Below, one piece after another: positions 8,538-16,749 of a stretch of 64,000 nt of DNA. The stretch spans positions 62,001 through 126,000 of the forward strand of contig JACJVZ010000001.1 in NCBI GenBank assembly GCA_020637445.1, given 5' to 3'. Position numbers and translations under genes: made by a program. The notes beneath the pieces are model-generated. The model saw only the letters and a program-made list of their open reading frames with translations, had not been told where the DNA came from and made no database searches. Source of the stretch: Calditrichota bacterium. Its GTDB lineage: Bacteria; Electryoneota; RPQS01. Positions within the stretch are counted from its first letter, which is position 1. The number at the start of each line of letters is the position of its first letter.

Positions 8538-11500
8538 CTAATAATTGATTTTTTCAAGTTTCTTCACGGCCACAAAAGTATCCCGATTCACTCCGGGTGG
8601 GCCCCAATAATTGAAGGCGTAAGTAAATTGCCCATATCCGCCGATCATAAAGAGCGGCTTGAGTCGCGCGCGCGTCAAACTGTTGTGACCGCCTGCGCGA
8701 CGATTCCCGCGTTCGGGAGATTTGGGAATACCGATGGTTCGTTCCGGAGAGTGGTAGATGAAACACATACCGCGAGGGATTCGCGCGCTGACATTCGCGC
8801 AAGTACACACCACGCCGTGATCGTTGAAGATTTCAACCCAATCATTATCTTCAACGCCAAGCAACAGCGCGTCCTTATCATTGATCCAGATCGGATCGTG
8901 GCCGCGGCTCAGCGTGCGCATTCTCAGTGTATCGCCGTACGTCGAATGAATAGACCATTTTCCGTGCGGCGTAAGGTAATTCAGAACCAGTGTTCCTCCG
9001 GCCGGTTTGGACATTGTCAAATCCCCGAGAATCTCGCGCGCGGGACGGGGTTTATACGTCGGAAGATTTTCGCCGTAAGCGATGTACGTCTCGTGGTCGA
9101 GGTAGTAGTGCTGTCTGCCGCTCAGAGTTCGCCACGGAATATCACCTTCCACATTTTGACAGTACGCCGAATACGTTCTGTTGTCGTTCGTGACGCCCGT
9201 CCAGAAGGGCGTGGTGAGAATTCTGCGCGGCTGCGCTGCGATGTCTTCGAAAGTAATCCGAACCGAGCGCGTTTTTTCGGCGGCATGTGAGTGATCTAAT
9301 CCGGTTCTGACCGCTTCCGCTTTGTACGATCGGTAAGCCAACTCGCCATTTGTCTCCGGAGCGAAATTCAAAATCGCTTCGCAAACCAAAACATCTTCAC
9401 GAAGCGAGGGATATTCTTTGCCGCCCCATTTTTCCGTGGGGTTATTTTCCATGTAGGAGTCGTACATATCCGCGACATCAAATTGAATGCCGTGCATGCC
9501 GAGTCCGTTTCGGAAATTGGGTCCGAGGCTGACGAACTTGTTAAAGACATTCTTGTAGTCACGCGTGACGACTTTGATGACGGGCATCGTCTTTCCGGGA
9601 ATGGCTTCGCACTCGCCCTTTGACCAATCCTTAACCGCAGGCTGCGCGATCTCTGCCGGAGTGTCGTGTGCAAGCGGAGCCGTCACGACATCTTCAACGG
9701 GATCCGGGAGATGTTTTTCCGCTAGTTTAGAGGTTGCTCTTGCGATCTCGCGGAAAATATCCCAGTCGCTTTTCGACTCCCAGCAAGCCGGAACAGCCGC
9801 CTGAAGCGGGTGTATAAAGCTATGCATGTCCGTCGAGTTGAGATCATTTTTTTCGTAGTAGGTCGCCGCCGGCAATATGATGTCCGAATAGAGCGCCGAT
9901 GAGTCCATGCGATAGTTGACGTCCACGACCAAGTCCATCTTGCCGAGTTCGACTTTGTCGTGCCATGTCACATCTTCGACAAGCTCTTTAGCGCGCTCGG
10001 TGGCAATGAGATTTGTATGAGTCCCGAGATAGTGTTTGAGAAAATACTCATGCCCTTTCGCAGATGACATCAACGCATTGCCCCGCCAGATATAGAAAAT
10101 TCGCGGGAAGCATTTCGGCGAATCCGGATCTTCGACCGCGAACTTGAGCTTTTTCGATTTCAGACGTTCAACGACGTTCTTGACAATGGCCGCTTCATCT
10201 CCGGCGCCATTGTGCCGTGCTTCACGAGCCACGTCGATTGAAGATTGATCGAATTGAGGATATGACGGAAGCCAACCTGCGCGAACTGCTTGAATCTGCC
10301 GGTCCATCGTATGGCCGGAAGCCATCGAATGCGAGCGATCGGCGACGGGGCAGACTTCGTCCATCTTCCCGTCGTAGCGCCACTGATCAGAATGCACATA
10401 GTGGAAGGACGGAGTATTCTGAAGCCGGGGCGGTGCGGACCAATCCGTACCGAAAGCAATCGGAGCCCATGAAGTTTGCGGAACAAGTTTCTCCTGTCCC
10501 ACATAGTGGTTGAGACCGCCGCCATTTTTTCCGACACAGCCGCACAGCATCAGACTTGAAATTATGGATCTGTAGATTAGATTGTTATGATACCAGTGGT
10601 TCACACCGGCGCCGATGATCACGCTGCAGCGGCCATTTGTTTTTTCGGCGGTCGTCGCCCAGTTGCGCGCGAATCGAAGTACGACGTCGCCGGAAACTCC
10701 CGTAAATTTTTCCTGCCACGCCGGAGTATAACAGTGATCGGGTTCATCGTAGGGAACCGGCTTACTCGAATCGCGGCTAACGCCGTAACTTGAGATCAGG
10801 AGTTCAAAAGCCGTGGTCACATAAATATCGCCTTGCGCCGTCTGAATCTTACGGACAGGGACTTTGGACTCGATTCGTCCGTCACCCTTTTCCGATGAGA
10901 ACTCAGGGATACTCACAGTGACCAGCTCATCTTTGCTTGCATCCAGCATTAATAGCGGATCGAACTCCGCTCCTGTGCGCTCATCTTCAAGTTTCAGATT
11001 CCACTGACCCTTTTTGTCTTGCCAGCGATGCCCGATCGTTCCTTGCGGAAGGCGCAGCTCGCCACTCTTGGAATCAATCATCAAGAATTTCCAGTCGGGC
11101 TTGTCGATGCCCGTTATGGCATCAACTTGCGACACTCGCAGGTATTGACCCGGCTTGAAACTTCCGTCAGATTGTTTGTGCAGCTGTACGAGAATCGGGC
11201 CGTCCGTAAAGCGTTGCTGATATTCCGTGAAATAGGGAACGCGGCGTTCGACATAGTTTTCGCGCAATATCGTATGCCCGACGGACATCCAGAAAGCGGA
11301 ATCTTGCCCCTGATGAATGGGCACCCACTCGTCCGAGACTTTGGAAACCATCGAGAAATCCGGCGAGAAAACGACGACCTTTGCTCCACGATGCCGTGCT
11401 TCAACAAGAAAATGCGCATCGGGAGTTCTGGTCATCAAAACATTGGAACCGACGACCGCGATAAATCCGGATTTGAACCAGTCCGCGCTCTCCGCGACAT

Positions 11501-12161
11501 CTGTCTGCTCGCCCCAAATTTCTGGAGAGGCCGGCGGCAAATCGCAGTACCAATCATAGAATGAAAGTGAAACGCCGCCCATGAGCTGCATAAAGCGCGC
11601 TCCAGCGGCGTAACTCACCATCGACATTGCAGGAATCGGCGAGAATCCCGCGATACGGTCGGGGCCGTGCTTCTGCACTGTGTGAATGTTTGCCGCAGAG
11701 AGAATTTCTAACGCTTCGTCCCAGCTAAACCGCCGGAGTCCGCCTTTGCCGCGCGCCGAGTGATATCGCGCGCGTGATTCCGGATTTGATACAATGGAAT
11801 CCCATGCGGCGACAGGATTGTCCGGGAAGTTGCGTTTCGCTTCGCGCCACAAGTCGATCAGAGCGCCGCGAACGTAAGGATACTTTACGCGAATAGGGCT
11901 ATAGATATACCATGAGTACGAGATTCCGCGTTGACAGCCGCGCGGTTCGTAGGGAGGAATATCTTTGTCGATTATCGGATAGTCCAGAGCTTGCATTTCC
12001 CACGTGACGATACCGTTCTTGACATAGATATTCCAACTGCAACCGCCCGTGCAATTGACACCGTGCGTACTTCGAATGATCTTGTCGTAGGACCAGCGGT
12101 TTCTATAAAGGTCTTCCCATTCCCGCTGTTTGGGATCGAAGAGATCTGTGATCCAGCTCAT
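8538..12161 (-). CDS. narG: Respiratory nitrate reductase alpha subunit (Mo-bisMGD catalytic)
   Basis: The 1207-residue protein has the NarG hallmarks. The FS0 cluster is ligated by H33, C37, C41 and C76 (STHGVNCTGGCSWN, EPRGCQRG). The Mo-ligating Asp is D207 in YDWYCDLPPASP. It reduces nitrate to nitrite. The N-terminus (MSWITDLFDPKQREW) lacks a twin-arginine motif, so a cytoplasmic active site is expected, unlike pNar enzymes of archaea and some other bacteria. The ATG at 12161 overlaps the stop of the upstream diheme cytochrome gene. The protein is slightly shorter than the E. coli enzyme at the N-terminus, and no catalytic segment appears missing. Confidence 0.97.
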   Translation of the reverse strand: MSWITDLFDPKQREWEDLYRNRWSYDKIIRSTHGVNCTGGCSWNIYVKNGIVTWEMQALDYPIIDKDIPPYEPRGCQRGISYSWYIYSPIRVKYPYVRGALIDLWREAKRNFPDNPVAAWDSIVSNPESRARYHSARGKGGLRRFSWDEALEILSAANIHTVQKHGPDRIAGFSPIPAMSMVSYAAGARFMQLMGGVSLSFYDWYCDLPPASPEIWGEQTDVAESADWFKSGFIAVVGSNVLMTRTPDAHFLVEARHRGAKVVVFSPDFSMVSKVSDEWVPIHQGQDSAFWMSVGHTILRENYVERRVPYFTEYQQRFTDGPILVQLHKQSDGSFKPGQYLRVSQVDAITGIDKPDWKFLMIDSKSGELRLPQGTIGHRWQDKKGQWNLKLEDERTGAEFDPLLMLDASKDELVTVSIPEFSSEKGDGRIESKVPVRKIQTAQGDIYVTTAFELLISSYGVSRDSSKPVPYDEPDHCYTPAWQEKFTGVSGDVVLRFARNWATTAEKTNGRCSVIIGAGVNHWYHNNLIYRSIISSLMLCGCVGKNGGGLNHYVGQEKLVPQTSWAPIAFGTDWSAPPRLQNTPSFHYVHSDQWRYDGKMDEVCPVADRSHSMASGHTMDRQIQAVRAGWLPSYPQFDQSSIDVAREARHNGAGDEAAIVKNVVERLKSKKLKFAVEDPDSPKCFPRIFYIWRGNALMSSAKGHEYFLKHYLGTHTNLIATERAKELVEDVTWHDKVELGKMDLVVDVNYRMDSSALYSDIILPAATYYEKNDLNSTDMHSFIHPLQAAVPACWESKSDWDIFREIARATSKLAEKHLPDPVEDVVTAPLAHDTPAEIAQPAVKDWSKGECEAIPGKTMPVIKVVTRDYKNVFNKFVSLGPNFRNGLGMHGIQFDVADMYDSYMENNPTEKWGGKEYPSLREDVLVCEAILNFAPETNGELAYRSYKAEAVRTGLDHSHAAEKTRSVRITFEDIAAQPRRILTTPFWTGVTNDNRTYSAYCQNVEGDIPWRTLSGRQHYYLDHETYIAYGENLPTYKPRPAREILGDLTMSKPAGGTLVLNYLTPHGKWSIHSTYGDTLRMRTLSRGHDPIWINDKDALLLGVEDNDWVEIFNDHGVVCTCANVSARIPRGMCFIYHSPERTIGIPKSPERGNRRAGGHNSLTRARLKPLFMIGGYGQFTYAFNYWGPPGVNRDTFVAVKKLEKINY

Positions 12162-12961
12162 GCCATACCTCGTTGACGCGAAAAGTTGTTGCGCGAGCGC
12201 TTTCTATAAAGTCCAACTACAATCAAGAAGCCGATGACTCCGAGCGATGCGCCAAGAATGGGCACGCTTTTCTCCGAGCTTTCTTGGGGCATCAGCTCCG
12301 GCGATGTGAGATACTCGGCAAGGTGTACGGCTTCTTGCGCAGTAATCGGGTGATTCTGATAGGTCCCAGACATTACTTTGTACTGAGTTTGTTGAATAGC
12401 CGAGATCATTGCTACTTTGCTGAGTCGAGTATGCAATGAAGTGAGATCCGGACCAAACGTACCGCCCTGCGCACCTGCTCTGTGACAAGTAATGCAAGCG
12501 ATGCCACCGTTCGTTAATGAGGTTGCGCCTTCAAACAGTTTTTGACCTTCACTCTTTGACGCAGGTTCGAGCTTTGCAGCAACGGCCTTCGCTGCCAGTT
12601 CTTGCGCGATGTGGACGCGCTCCTGCGCCCGTGAATCGTGCAGTAACTCGACAAACTGATCGATGTCCTGTTGAGTCAGGGGGCCTACCCGGGGTTCCAT
12701 TAGTTTCACCTTTGCAGAAAGGTCCGCTTTCGGCCACGCACGAGTAGGAAGGAGATCGGGACCGGTGAGTTTTCCACCTCCGATCGTGTGACACCCCGCG
12801 CATTTCTGAGCATAGCTCTGCGCTGCCACATCGACCTGCACTGTCGTGTCTTGTGTTTGCGCCGAATCTGCAGCTACAGTCACGGAATCCGACTCTTGCG
12901 CAATTGAAGCCCTGAGATTGAATGACAAGAAAAGTGCGAACAGAAGAACGATGTGCTTCAT
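12158..12961 (-). CDS. Membrane-anchored diheme cytochrome c of the nitrate reductase operon
   Basis: The 267-residue product has a signal peptide (about residues 1-21), two heme c motifs CAGCH (C54, C57, H58) and CITCH (C156, C159, H160), and one C-terminal helix (about residues 233-252) followed by a basic tail. Candidate Met sixth ligands are M198 and M224. It is periplasmic and likely accepts electrons from the Rieske/cytochrome b module, or links it to other periplasmic partners. The position just upstream of narG recalls narC of Thermus nar operons, but homology to NarC is not claimed. It overlaps both neighbours by 4 nt. Confidence 0.82.
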   Translation of the reverse strand: MKHIVLLFALFLSFNLRASIAQESDSVTVAADSAQTQDTTVQVDVAAQSYAQKCAGCHTIGGGKLTGPDLLPTRAWPKADLSAKVKLMEPRVGPLTQQDIDQFVELLHDSRAQERVHIAQELAAKAVAAKLEPASKSEGQKLFEGATSLTNGGIACITCHRAGAQGGTFGPDLTSLHTRLSKVAMISAIQQTQYKVMSGTYQNHPITAQEAVHLAEYLTSPELMPQESSEKSVPILGASLGVIGFLIVVGLYRKRSRNNFSRQRGMA

Positions 12962-13479
12962 GAGCCTACCGCACCGGTTGTGATTTGGACATGTTTGCTT
13001 TCACCCTGTTCGTCGTGTACCACAACGTCGTCGCCGATCTTGATAGTGCCGCCGCGCTTTACAATCGCAAAAATTCCCTCGCGAGGCATGACGCAGTCTC
13101 CTGCGCGATAGTAAATTGCGCACTTCTGATGGCACTCTTTTCCGATTTGCGTGATTTCAAGTTCGGAATCTCCTATGGTCACGCGTGTGCCAATCGTCAG
13201 GTTGGGGATATCAATGAACTCGGTTGTGATGTTTTCCGCGAAGGCGCCCGGTCGAACCGGCACACCTTTATCCCGCATCTTTTGAACGCTTTCCATGGCG
13301 AGTAAGCTGACCTGCCTGTGCCAATCGCCTGCATGTATGTCGCCTTCCAGTCCCCAGTTTTCGATCAAGCGTACCTCATCGCGGTTGGATTTTGGAATGC
13401 CGCGGCGGGTACTCGTGGAAATTGCGACGACTCTGCCGGAGATCGTTGATTTTGAGTTGGCGTGCGGTTGCTCAAGCAT
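12958..13479 (-). CDS. MOSC domain protein (molybdenum cofactor handling)
   Basis: The 173-residue protein spans essentially one MOSC domain, with GLEGDIHAGDWHRQVSLLA and the cysteine region KECHQKCAIYYRAGDCVMPREGIF; the conserved cysteine may carry a sulfur. MOSC proteins bind or sulfurate the molybdenum cofactor. I place the start at the ATG at 13479 because GGAGG lies 8-9 nt upstream; the longer frame would need a TTG at 13494 inside moaA. It follows moaA by 4 nt and overlaps the diheme cytochrome start. The role in NarG maturation is inferred from position. Some related stand-alone MOSC proteins are fused to MoaC or MogA. Confidence 0.85.
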   Translation of the reverse strand: MLEQPHANSKSTISGRVVAISTSTRRGIPKSNRDEVRLIENWGLEGDIHAGDWHRQVSLLAMESVQKMRDKGVPVRPGAFAENITTEFIDIPNLTIGTRVTIGDSELEITQIGKECHQKCAIYYRAGDCVMPREGIFAIVKRGGTIKIGDDVVVHDEQGESKHVQITTGAVGS

Positions 13480-13483
13480 TGCC

Positions 13484-14500
13484 TTATCCTCCAATTTCGA
13501 TCATGCTGAGGTCATTTAATTGCTCGAGTTCCGAAGGATCGGGATGACCTTTCGGTTTACTCTGCACTGCATCTGTGATCAGACACCGGATGACTTCATC
13601 GGACTGATTTGCCCGAAGGCTCTCGCGCAGGTGAACTTGCGCAGGGAAAAACAGGCAAGCCTTAAGCGCTCCGTCGGCAGTTAAGCGCAGTCGTGAGCAG
13701 GTCGAACAAAAGCTATTCGACATCGATGCAATGAAACTCACTTTTCCGAGAAATCCAGGGATCATGAAGTCTTCCGCCACGCGGTTGCTGATGTATGTGT
13801 CCGGGAGCGCGCGGAGATCATAGCTCGCTTCGAGGCGCGAGCGCATTTCGTTGTACGTTACGACTCCGCGAGGATCCCAGCGATTGCCTTTGAACGGCAT
13901 ATATTCGATGAAACGGACATTTACCGGTTTCGTTCGAGCAACTTCGACAAAATCGGGCATCTCATGTTCGTTTGTGCCGGCCATGACTACCATGTTGAGT
14001 TTGACTTGCTCGAAGCCGCAATCAAGTGCTGCGTCCAGCGATTTGAGCACGCTGTCCAGCAAGTCACGACGGGCGATCCGGATGAAGTTCTCGCGATTCA
14101 GGCTGTCGAGACTAATGTTTACATGCGACAAACCTGCGCGCTTTAGGTCTTCTGCAAACTTTGAAAAGAGCACTCCGTTTGTTGTGAGGCAAATGTCTTC
14201 GATTCCGGGGATTTCGGCGAGTCGCGAAACCAGAAGCGAAAGATCACTGCGAGTCGTGGGTTCACCTCCGGTTAGGCGGATTTTCTTGACACCCATTTCG
14301 GCCATCAAGCGAGCGACGCGCACGATTTCATCGGAATTCAGAAGCAGATTAGAGGACTTCCAGCCTATGCCTTCCTCAGGCATGCAGTAGGTACACCGGA
14401 GATTGCAGCGATCAGTGACGGAAATCCTCAAGTAATCGTGTATCCTGCCGAAGCGGTCGATCAGTTGCGACATAGATTTATTTCCGTCCAGTGGTTCCAT
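13484..14500 (-). CDS. moaA: GTP 3',8-cyclase, first step of molybdopterin synthesis
   Basis: The 338-residue radical SAM enzyme has the N-terminal CNLRCTYC motif (C32, C36, C39) and the C-terminal second [4Fe-4S] cluster region FCSTCSRLRLTADGALKACLF-like (positions near 280-300). With MoaC it converts GTP to cyclic pyranopterin monophosphate. The ATG at 14500 lies 9 nt after the Rrf2 gene. A second ATG at 14473 (MSQLIDRFGR) matches the usual MoaA N-terminus better and has GGAAA upstream, so it may be the true start. It does not carry the C-terminal GG required by many MoaA proteins at the very end in canonical form, although it ends in ...EIGG, which does fit the conserved di-glycine tail. 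Confidence 0.95.
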   Translation of the reverse strand: MEPLDGNKSMSQLIDRFGRIHDYLRISVTDRCNLRCTYCMPEEGIGWKSSNLLLNSDEIVRVARLMAEMGVKKIRLTGGEPTTRSDLSLLVSRLAEIPGIEDICLTTNGVLFSKFAEDLKRAGLSHVNISLDSLNRENFIRIARRDLLDSVLKSLDAALDCGFEQVKLNMVVMAGTNEHEMPDFVEVARTKPVNVRFIEYMPFKGNRWDPRGVVTYNEMRSRLEASYDLRALPDTYISNRVAEDFMIPGFLGKVSFIASMSNSFCSTCSRLRLTADGALKACLFFPAQVHLRESLRANQSDEVIRCLITDAVQSKPKGHPDPSELEQLNDLSMIEIGG

Positions 14501-14509
14501 GTTCGCGCT

Positions 14510-14953
14510 TCAAGATTTAGAATTTGGAGTATTTGAAGAAGCAGTTTCGCGGCTGATGCTGGCAAGCGTTTCAATCGTAGTGGATTCGAGCAGGTTTTTT
14601 AGTGTAGATTTTGAGTTTTCCCAGAACTGCTCAAACGGGCACCGCGTGGTTTTGCCGCATTCACCGTAGGCCAGAACACACGAGCTAAGTTTTTTCTCTG
14701 TGTCGAACATTTCTGATATCATAAGAAGCGTGATCGTGTCCGGTGCCTGAGTAAGAGTGTATCCGCCGTTGGGGCCGCGAATTGAAGAAACTAACCCCTG
14801 CGATTTCAGCACTCCGAGGACTTTGCTGAGATAAGGCAGGGGGATACCCTCCTGAGTTGCGACCACATTTGCCAACCAGCGACTGTCCTTGGGCTGACAG
14901 GCCAGCCAGGTGAGGGCCCGAACCGCATAAGCCGCTGAATGTGAAAACAACAT
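14510..14953 (-). CDS. Rrf2 family transcriptional regulator (NsrR/IscR-like) heading the nar operon
   Basis: The 147-residue protein has an N-terminal winged helix (SHSAAYAVRALTWLA, then YLSKVLGVLKSQGLVSS-RGPNGGY) and three cysteines C92-x6-C99-x5-C105, suitable for a [2Fe-2S] or [4Fe-4S] cluster as in NsrR and IscR. It is the first gene of the nitrate operon and lies 9 nt before moaA. An NO- or Fe-S-sensing role is likely from the family and from the terminal ric gene, but the ligand is not determined by sequence. The three perfect dyads just upstream (14991-15056) are candidate operators for it or its paralogue at 18922. Confidence 0.87.
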   Translation of the reverse strand: MLFSHSAAYAVRALTWLACQPKDSRWLANVVATQEGIPLPYLSKVLGVLKSQGLVSSIRGPNGGYTLTQAPDTITLLMISEMFDTEKKLSSCVLAYGECGKTTRCPFEQFWENSKSTLKNLLESTTIETLASISRETASSNTPNSKS

Positions 14954-14990
14954 AAAAGAGTATTGTATCTTTTTATCCGAATATATATTA

Positions 14991-15010
14991 TATTGATGGG
15001 CGTGTCAATA
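14991..15010. promoter_or_regulatory. Candidate operator dyad 1 (TATTGA-N8-TCAATA)
   Basis: A perfect 6-bp dyad with an 8-nt spacer lies 38 nt upstream of the Rrf2 start. It resembles an FNR/DNR half-site pair (TTGAT/ATCAA), but the spacing is two nucleotides too long for a canonical FNR box, so the cognate factor is open. Confidence 0.4.
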
Positions 15011-15011
15011 C

Positions 15012-15031
15012 TTTGGATACAAAAATCCAAA
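15012..15031. promoter_or_regulatory. Candidate operator dyad 2 (TTTGGAT-N6-ATCCAAA)
   Basis: A perfect 7-bp inverted repeat with spacer ACAAAA begins 1 nt after dyad 1. Length (20 bp) and A+T content fit an Rrf2-dimer operator. It could serve either the leftward nar operon or the rightward mobA operon. Confidence 0.45.
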
Positions 15032-15037
15032 ATACAT

Positions 15038-15056
15038 AAATGTTCATTTAACATTT
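15038..15056. promoter_or_regulatory. Candidate operator dyad 3 (AAATGTT-N5-AACATTT)
   Basis: This is the third consecutive perfect dyad in the divergent region (7-bp arms, spacer CATTT). Its sequence differs from dyads 1 and 2, which suggests more than one regulator. Confidence 0.4.
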
Positions 15057-15072
15057 ATTTACATTACAAAAA

Positions 15073-15104
15073 CTGACAATAGGCCGCTCCTCCGGGGTTG
15101 TCAG
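15073..15104 (+). promoter_or_regulatory. Leader hairpin upstream of mobA
   Basis: CTGACAA at 15073-15079 pairs perfectly with TTGTCAG at 15098-15104 around an 18-nt G+C-rich loop. It lies about 100 nt before mobA and could be an RNA leader element or the terminator of nothing obvious, as no T-run follows. A Moco-type riboswitch was considered but the region is too short to support it. Confidence 0.3.
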
Positions 15105-15207
15105 CCCAACTTCACAATCCTCTTTCAAGTGAATATTTCAGGCAACAGACTATTCTAATGTTCAATCATCGTGGCGGTCGCAGGGGATTGCTATATTCAT
15201 AGGATAT

Positions 15208-15810
15208 ATGGGCGAGTCTCAGCAAAAACAGAAAATCGTGGCCGCGATTTTGGCCGGAGGACTGAGTTCACGCATGGGTACTCCGAAAGCCGGGGTGCGC
15301 TTGTCGTCCGGACTGACTGTCTTCGAAACCGTGTGGAGAATTTTGGACGGCTTGAATCTTCCAAGAATCATTGTGGGGCATGCGCAAGGAATCGAATCAA
15401 CTTCTCTGGGAAAGCCGATAATAATACCTGATGCAGTCGAGCGGCGCGGGCCGGTCGGGGCGCTGCTTGGACTTTTGCAAAGCGGACTCGGCACACACTA
15501 TCTCGTGGTCGGATGTGACCAAATTCTGCTGACTCCAGACCTGCTTCAAACTCTCGTATCAGAAGTCGCCGGACGTCCAATCGTATTGGGACGACCGGAT
15601 GGACGTGTCAGTCCGTTGCCCGCACTCATTCCCGAAACCGCGATCCGACACGTCGAAGAATTGCTTTGCCATGAGCAAGCATCACTGCGCAAACTGCTTG
15701 AGATCGCCGACGCCAGGACCATTTCTATAAGCGAAAAAGAATTTGAACGGCTTCGCAGCGTAAATACTCCGCAAGATCTGGCGGAACTGGATCGTTCGCT
15801 AAATCAATAA
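15208..15810 (+). CDS. mobA: Molybdenum cofactor guanylyltransferase
   Basis: The 200-residue nucleotidyltransferase has the GTP-binding loop LAGGLSSRMG near the N-terminus, RRGPVGALLGLL, and the Asp-containing VVGCDQILL motif of MobA. It attaches GMP to molybdopterin to form the bis-MGD cofactor required by NarG. The ATG at 15208 has only a weak AGGAT close by, and a GTG at 15238 (VAAILAGG) would also give a full domain. It opens the rightward cofactor operon mobA, moaC-mog, moeA, divergent from the nar operon. This fits the need for Mo-bisMGD. It lacks any fused MobB domain. Confidence 0.92.
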   Translation: MGESQQKQKIVAAILAGGLSSRMGTPKAGVRLSSGLTVFETVWRILDGLNLPRIIVGHAQGIESTSLGKPIIIPDAVERRGPVGALLGLLQSGLGTHYLVVGCDQILLTPDLLQTLVSEVAGRPIVLGRPDGRVSPLPALIPETAIRHVEELLCHEQASLRKLLEIADARTISISEKEFERLRSVNTPQDLAELDRSLNQ

Positions 15811-15828
15811 ACCCGACAGCTCGAACAC

Positions 15829-16749
15829 ATGATCGACGTATCAAAAAAATCGCCAACTCTTAGAATCGCGGTTGCCGAATCCACTCTTCGAATTTCGCCG
15901 GCGACAATTGAACGCATACTTGCGCGCACGGTGCCCAAAGGAGATCCGCTGGAGGTCGCTCGAGTCGCGGGCATTATGGCGGCAAAGCGAACTCAAGACA
16001 TCATCCCGTTTTGCCATCCGGTGCCCATCGAGTTCATAGGCATCGAGCACAAAATAGTTGACAATCGAATCACGTTGAGTGCGACGGTCAAGGGGATTTA
16101 CCGAACAGGTATGGAGATGGAAGCCATGACCGCCGCGGCAGTTGCCGCATTGACCGTGTACGACATGCTCAAAATGCTTGACGACGACATGGAAATCGAA
16201 TCCGTTAAGTTGATTGAAAAGCGCGGCGGAAAATCAGATTTCAAAACACGCATTGTTGCTCCGCTTCATGCTGCCGTATTGGTATTGTCGGATTCGGTTT
16301 CGGCAGGCAAGAAATCCGATGCGTCCGGGCTACTCATCAAAGAAGTCCTCACGAACTCGGGAATCATCGTTGACACCTACGAGATTTTGCCAGATGAAAG
16401 AACTGCAATTATTGAGAAGTTGAGAGACTATTGCGACCGGTCACGTCTGGATCTTGTGGTTACGACCGGCGGCACCGGATTCAGTCCAAGGGACACCACT
16501 CCCGAAGCAATGCAGGAAGTCATCGAACGCAGCATTCCCGGGATACCGGAAGCGATGCGCGCCTACGGTCAGCAGCGTACGCCTTACGCGATGCTTTCTC
16601 GTTCTGCGGCCGGTATCAGAGGTCAAACGTTGATTCTCAATCTTCCGGGCTCGAAACGCGGCGTGCAGGAGTCCCTCGACGCGCTCTTCCCGGCTTTGCT
16701 GCATGCGTTCCCCATGATGCGGAGCGGTGGGCATGAAAATCCGAAATAG
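15829..16749 (+). CDS. moaC: MoaC-MogA/MoaB fusion (cyclic pyranopterin synthase plus molybdopterin adenylyltransferase)
   Basis: The 306-residue product joins two cofactor enzymes. Residues 1-145 are MoaC, with IPFCHPVPIEF and the catalytic-region motif GMEMEAMTAAAVAALT. Residues about 150-306 are a MogA/MoaB-type domain with VVTTGGTGFSPRDTTPEA. MoaC completes cyclic pyranopterin monophosphate from the MoaA product; MogA-type enzymes adenylylate molybdopterin before MoeA inserts molybdate. The gene is 18 nt after mobA and overlaps moeA by 17 nt if moeA starts at 16733. Fusions of this kind are known in several phyla. The molybdopterin synthase subunits MoaD and MoaE are not in the window. 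Confidence 0.92.
   Translation: MIDVSKKSPTLRIAVAESTLRISPATIERILARTVPKGDPLEVARVAGIMAAKRTQDIIPFCHPVPIEFIGIEHKIVDNRITLSATVKGIYRTGMEMEAMTAAAVAALTVYDMLKMLDDDMEIESVKLIEKRGGKSDFKTRIVAPLHAAVLVLSDSVSAGKKSDASGLLIKEVLTNSGIIVDTYEILPDERTAIIEKLRDYCDRSRLDLVVTTGGTGFSPRDTTPEAMQEVIERSIPGIPEAMRAYGQQRTPYAMLSRSAAGIRGQTLILNLPGSKRGVQESLDALFPALLHAFPMMRSGGHENPK

Noticed and set aside
500..12176. Many plus-strand open frames opposite the nar genes
   Set aside because: They lie antisense to strongly supported nar genes, have no ribosome sites or family signals and follow the codon bias of the real strand.
14991..15010. FNR or DNR box
   Set aside because: The half-sites resemble TTGAT/ATCAA, but the spacing is two nucleotides too long.
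15073..15104. Moco riboswitch upstream of mobA
   Set aside because: Only one short hairpin is visible, without the several helices of that class.
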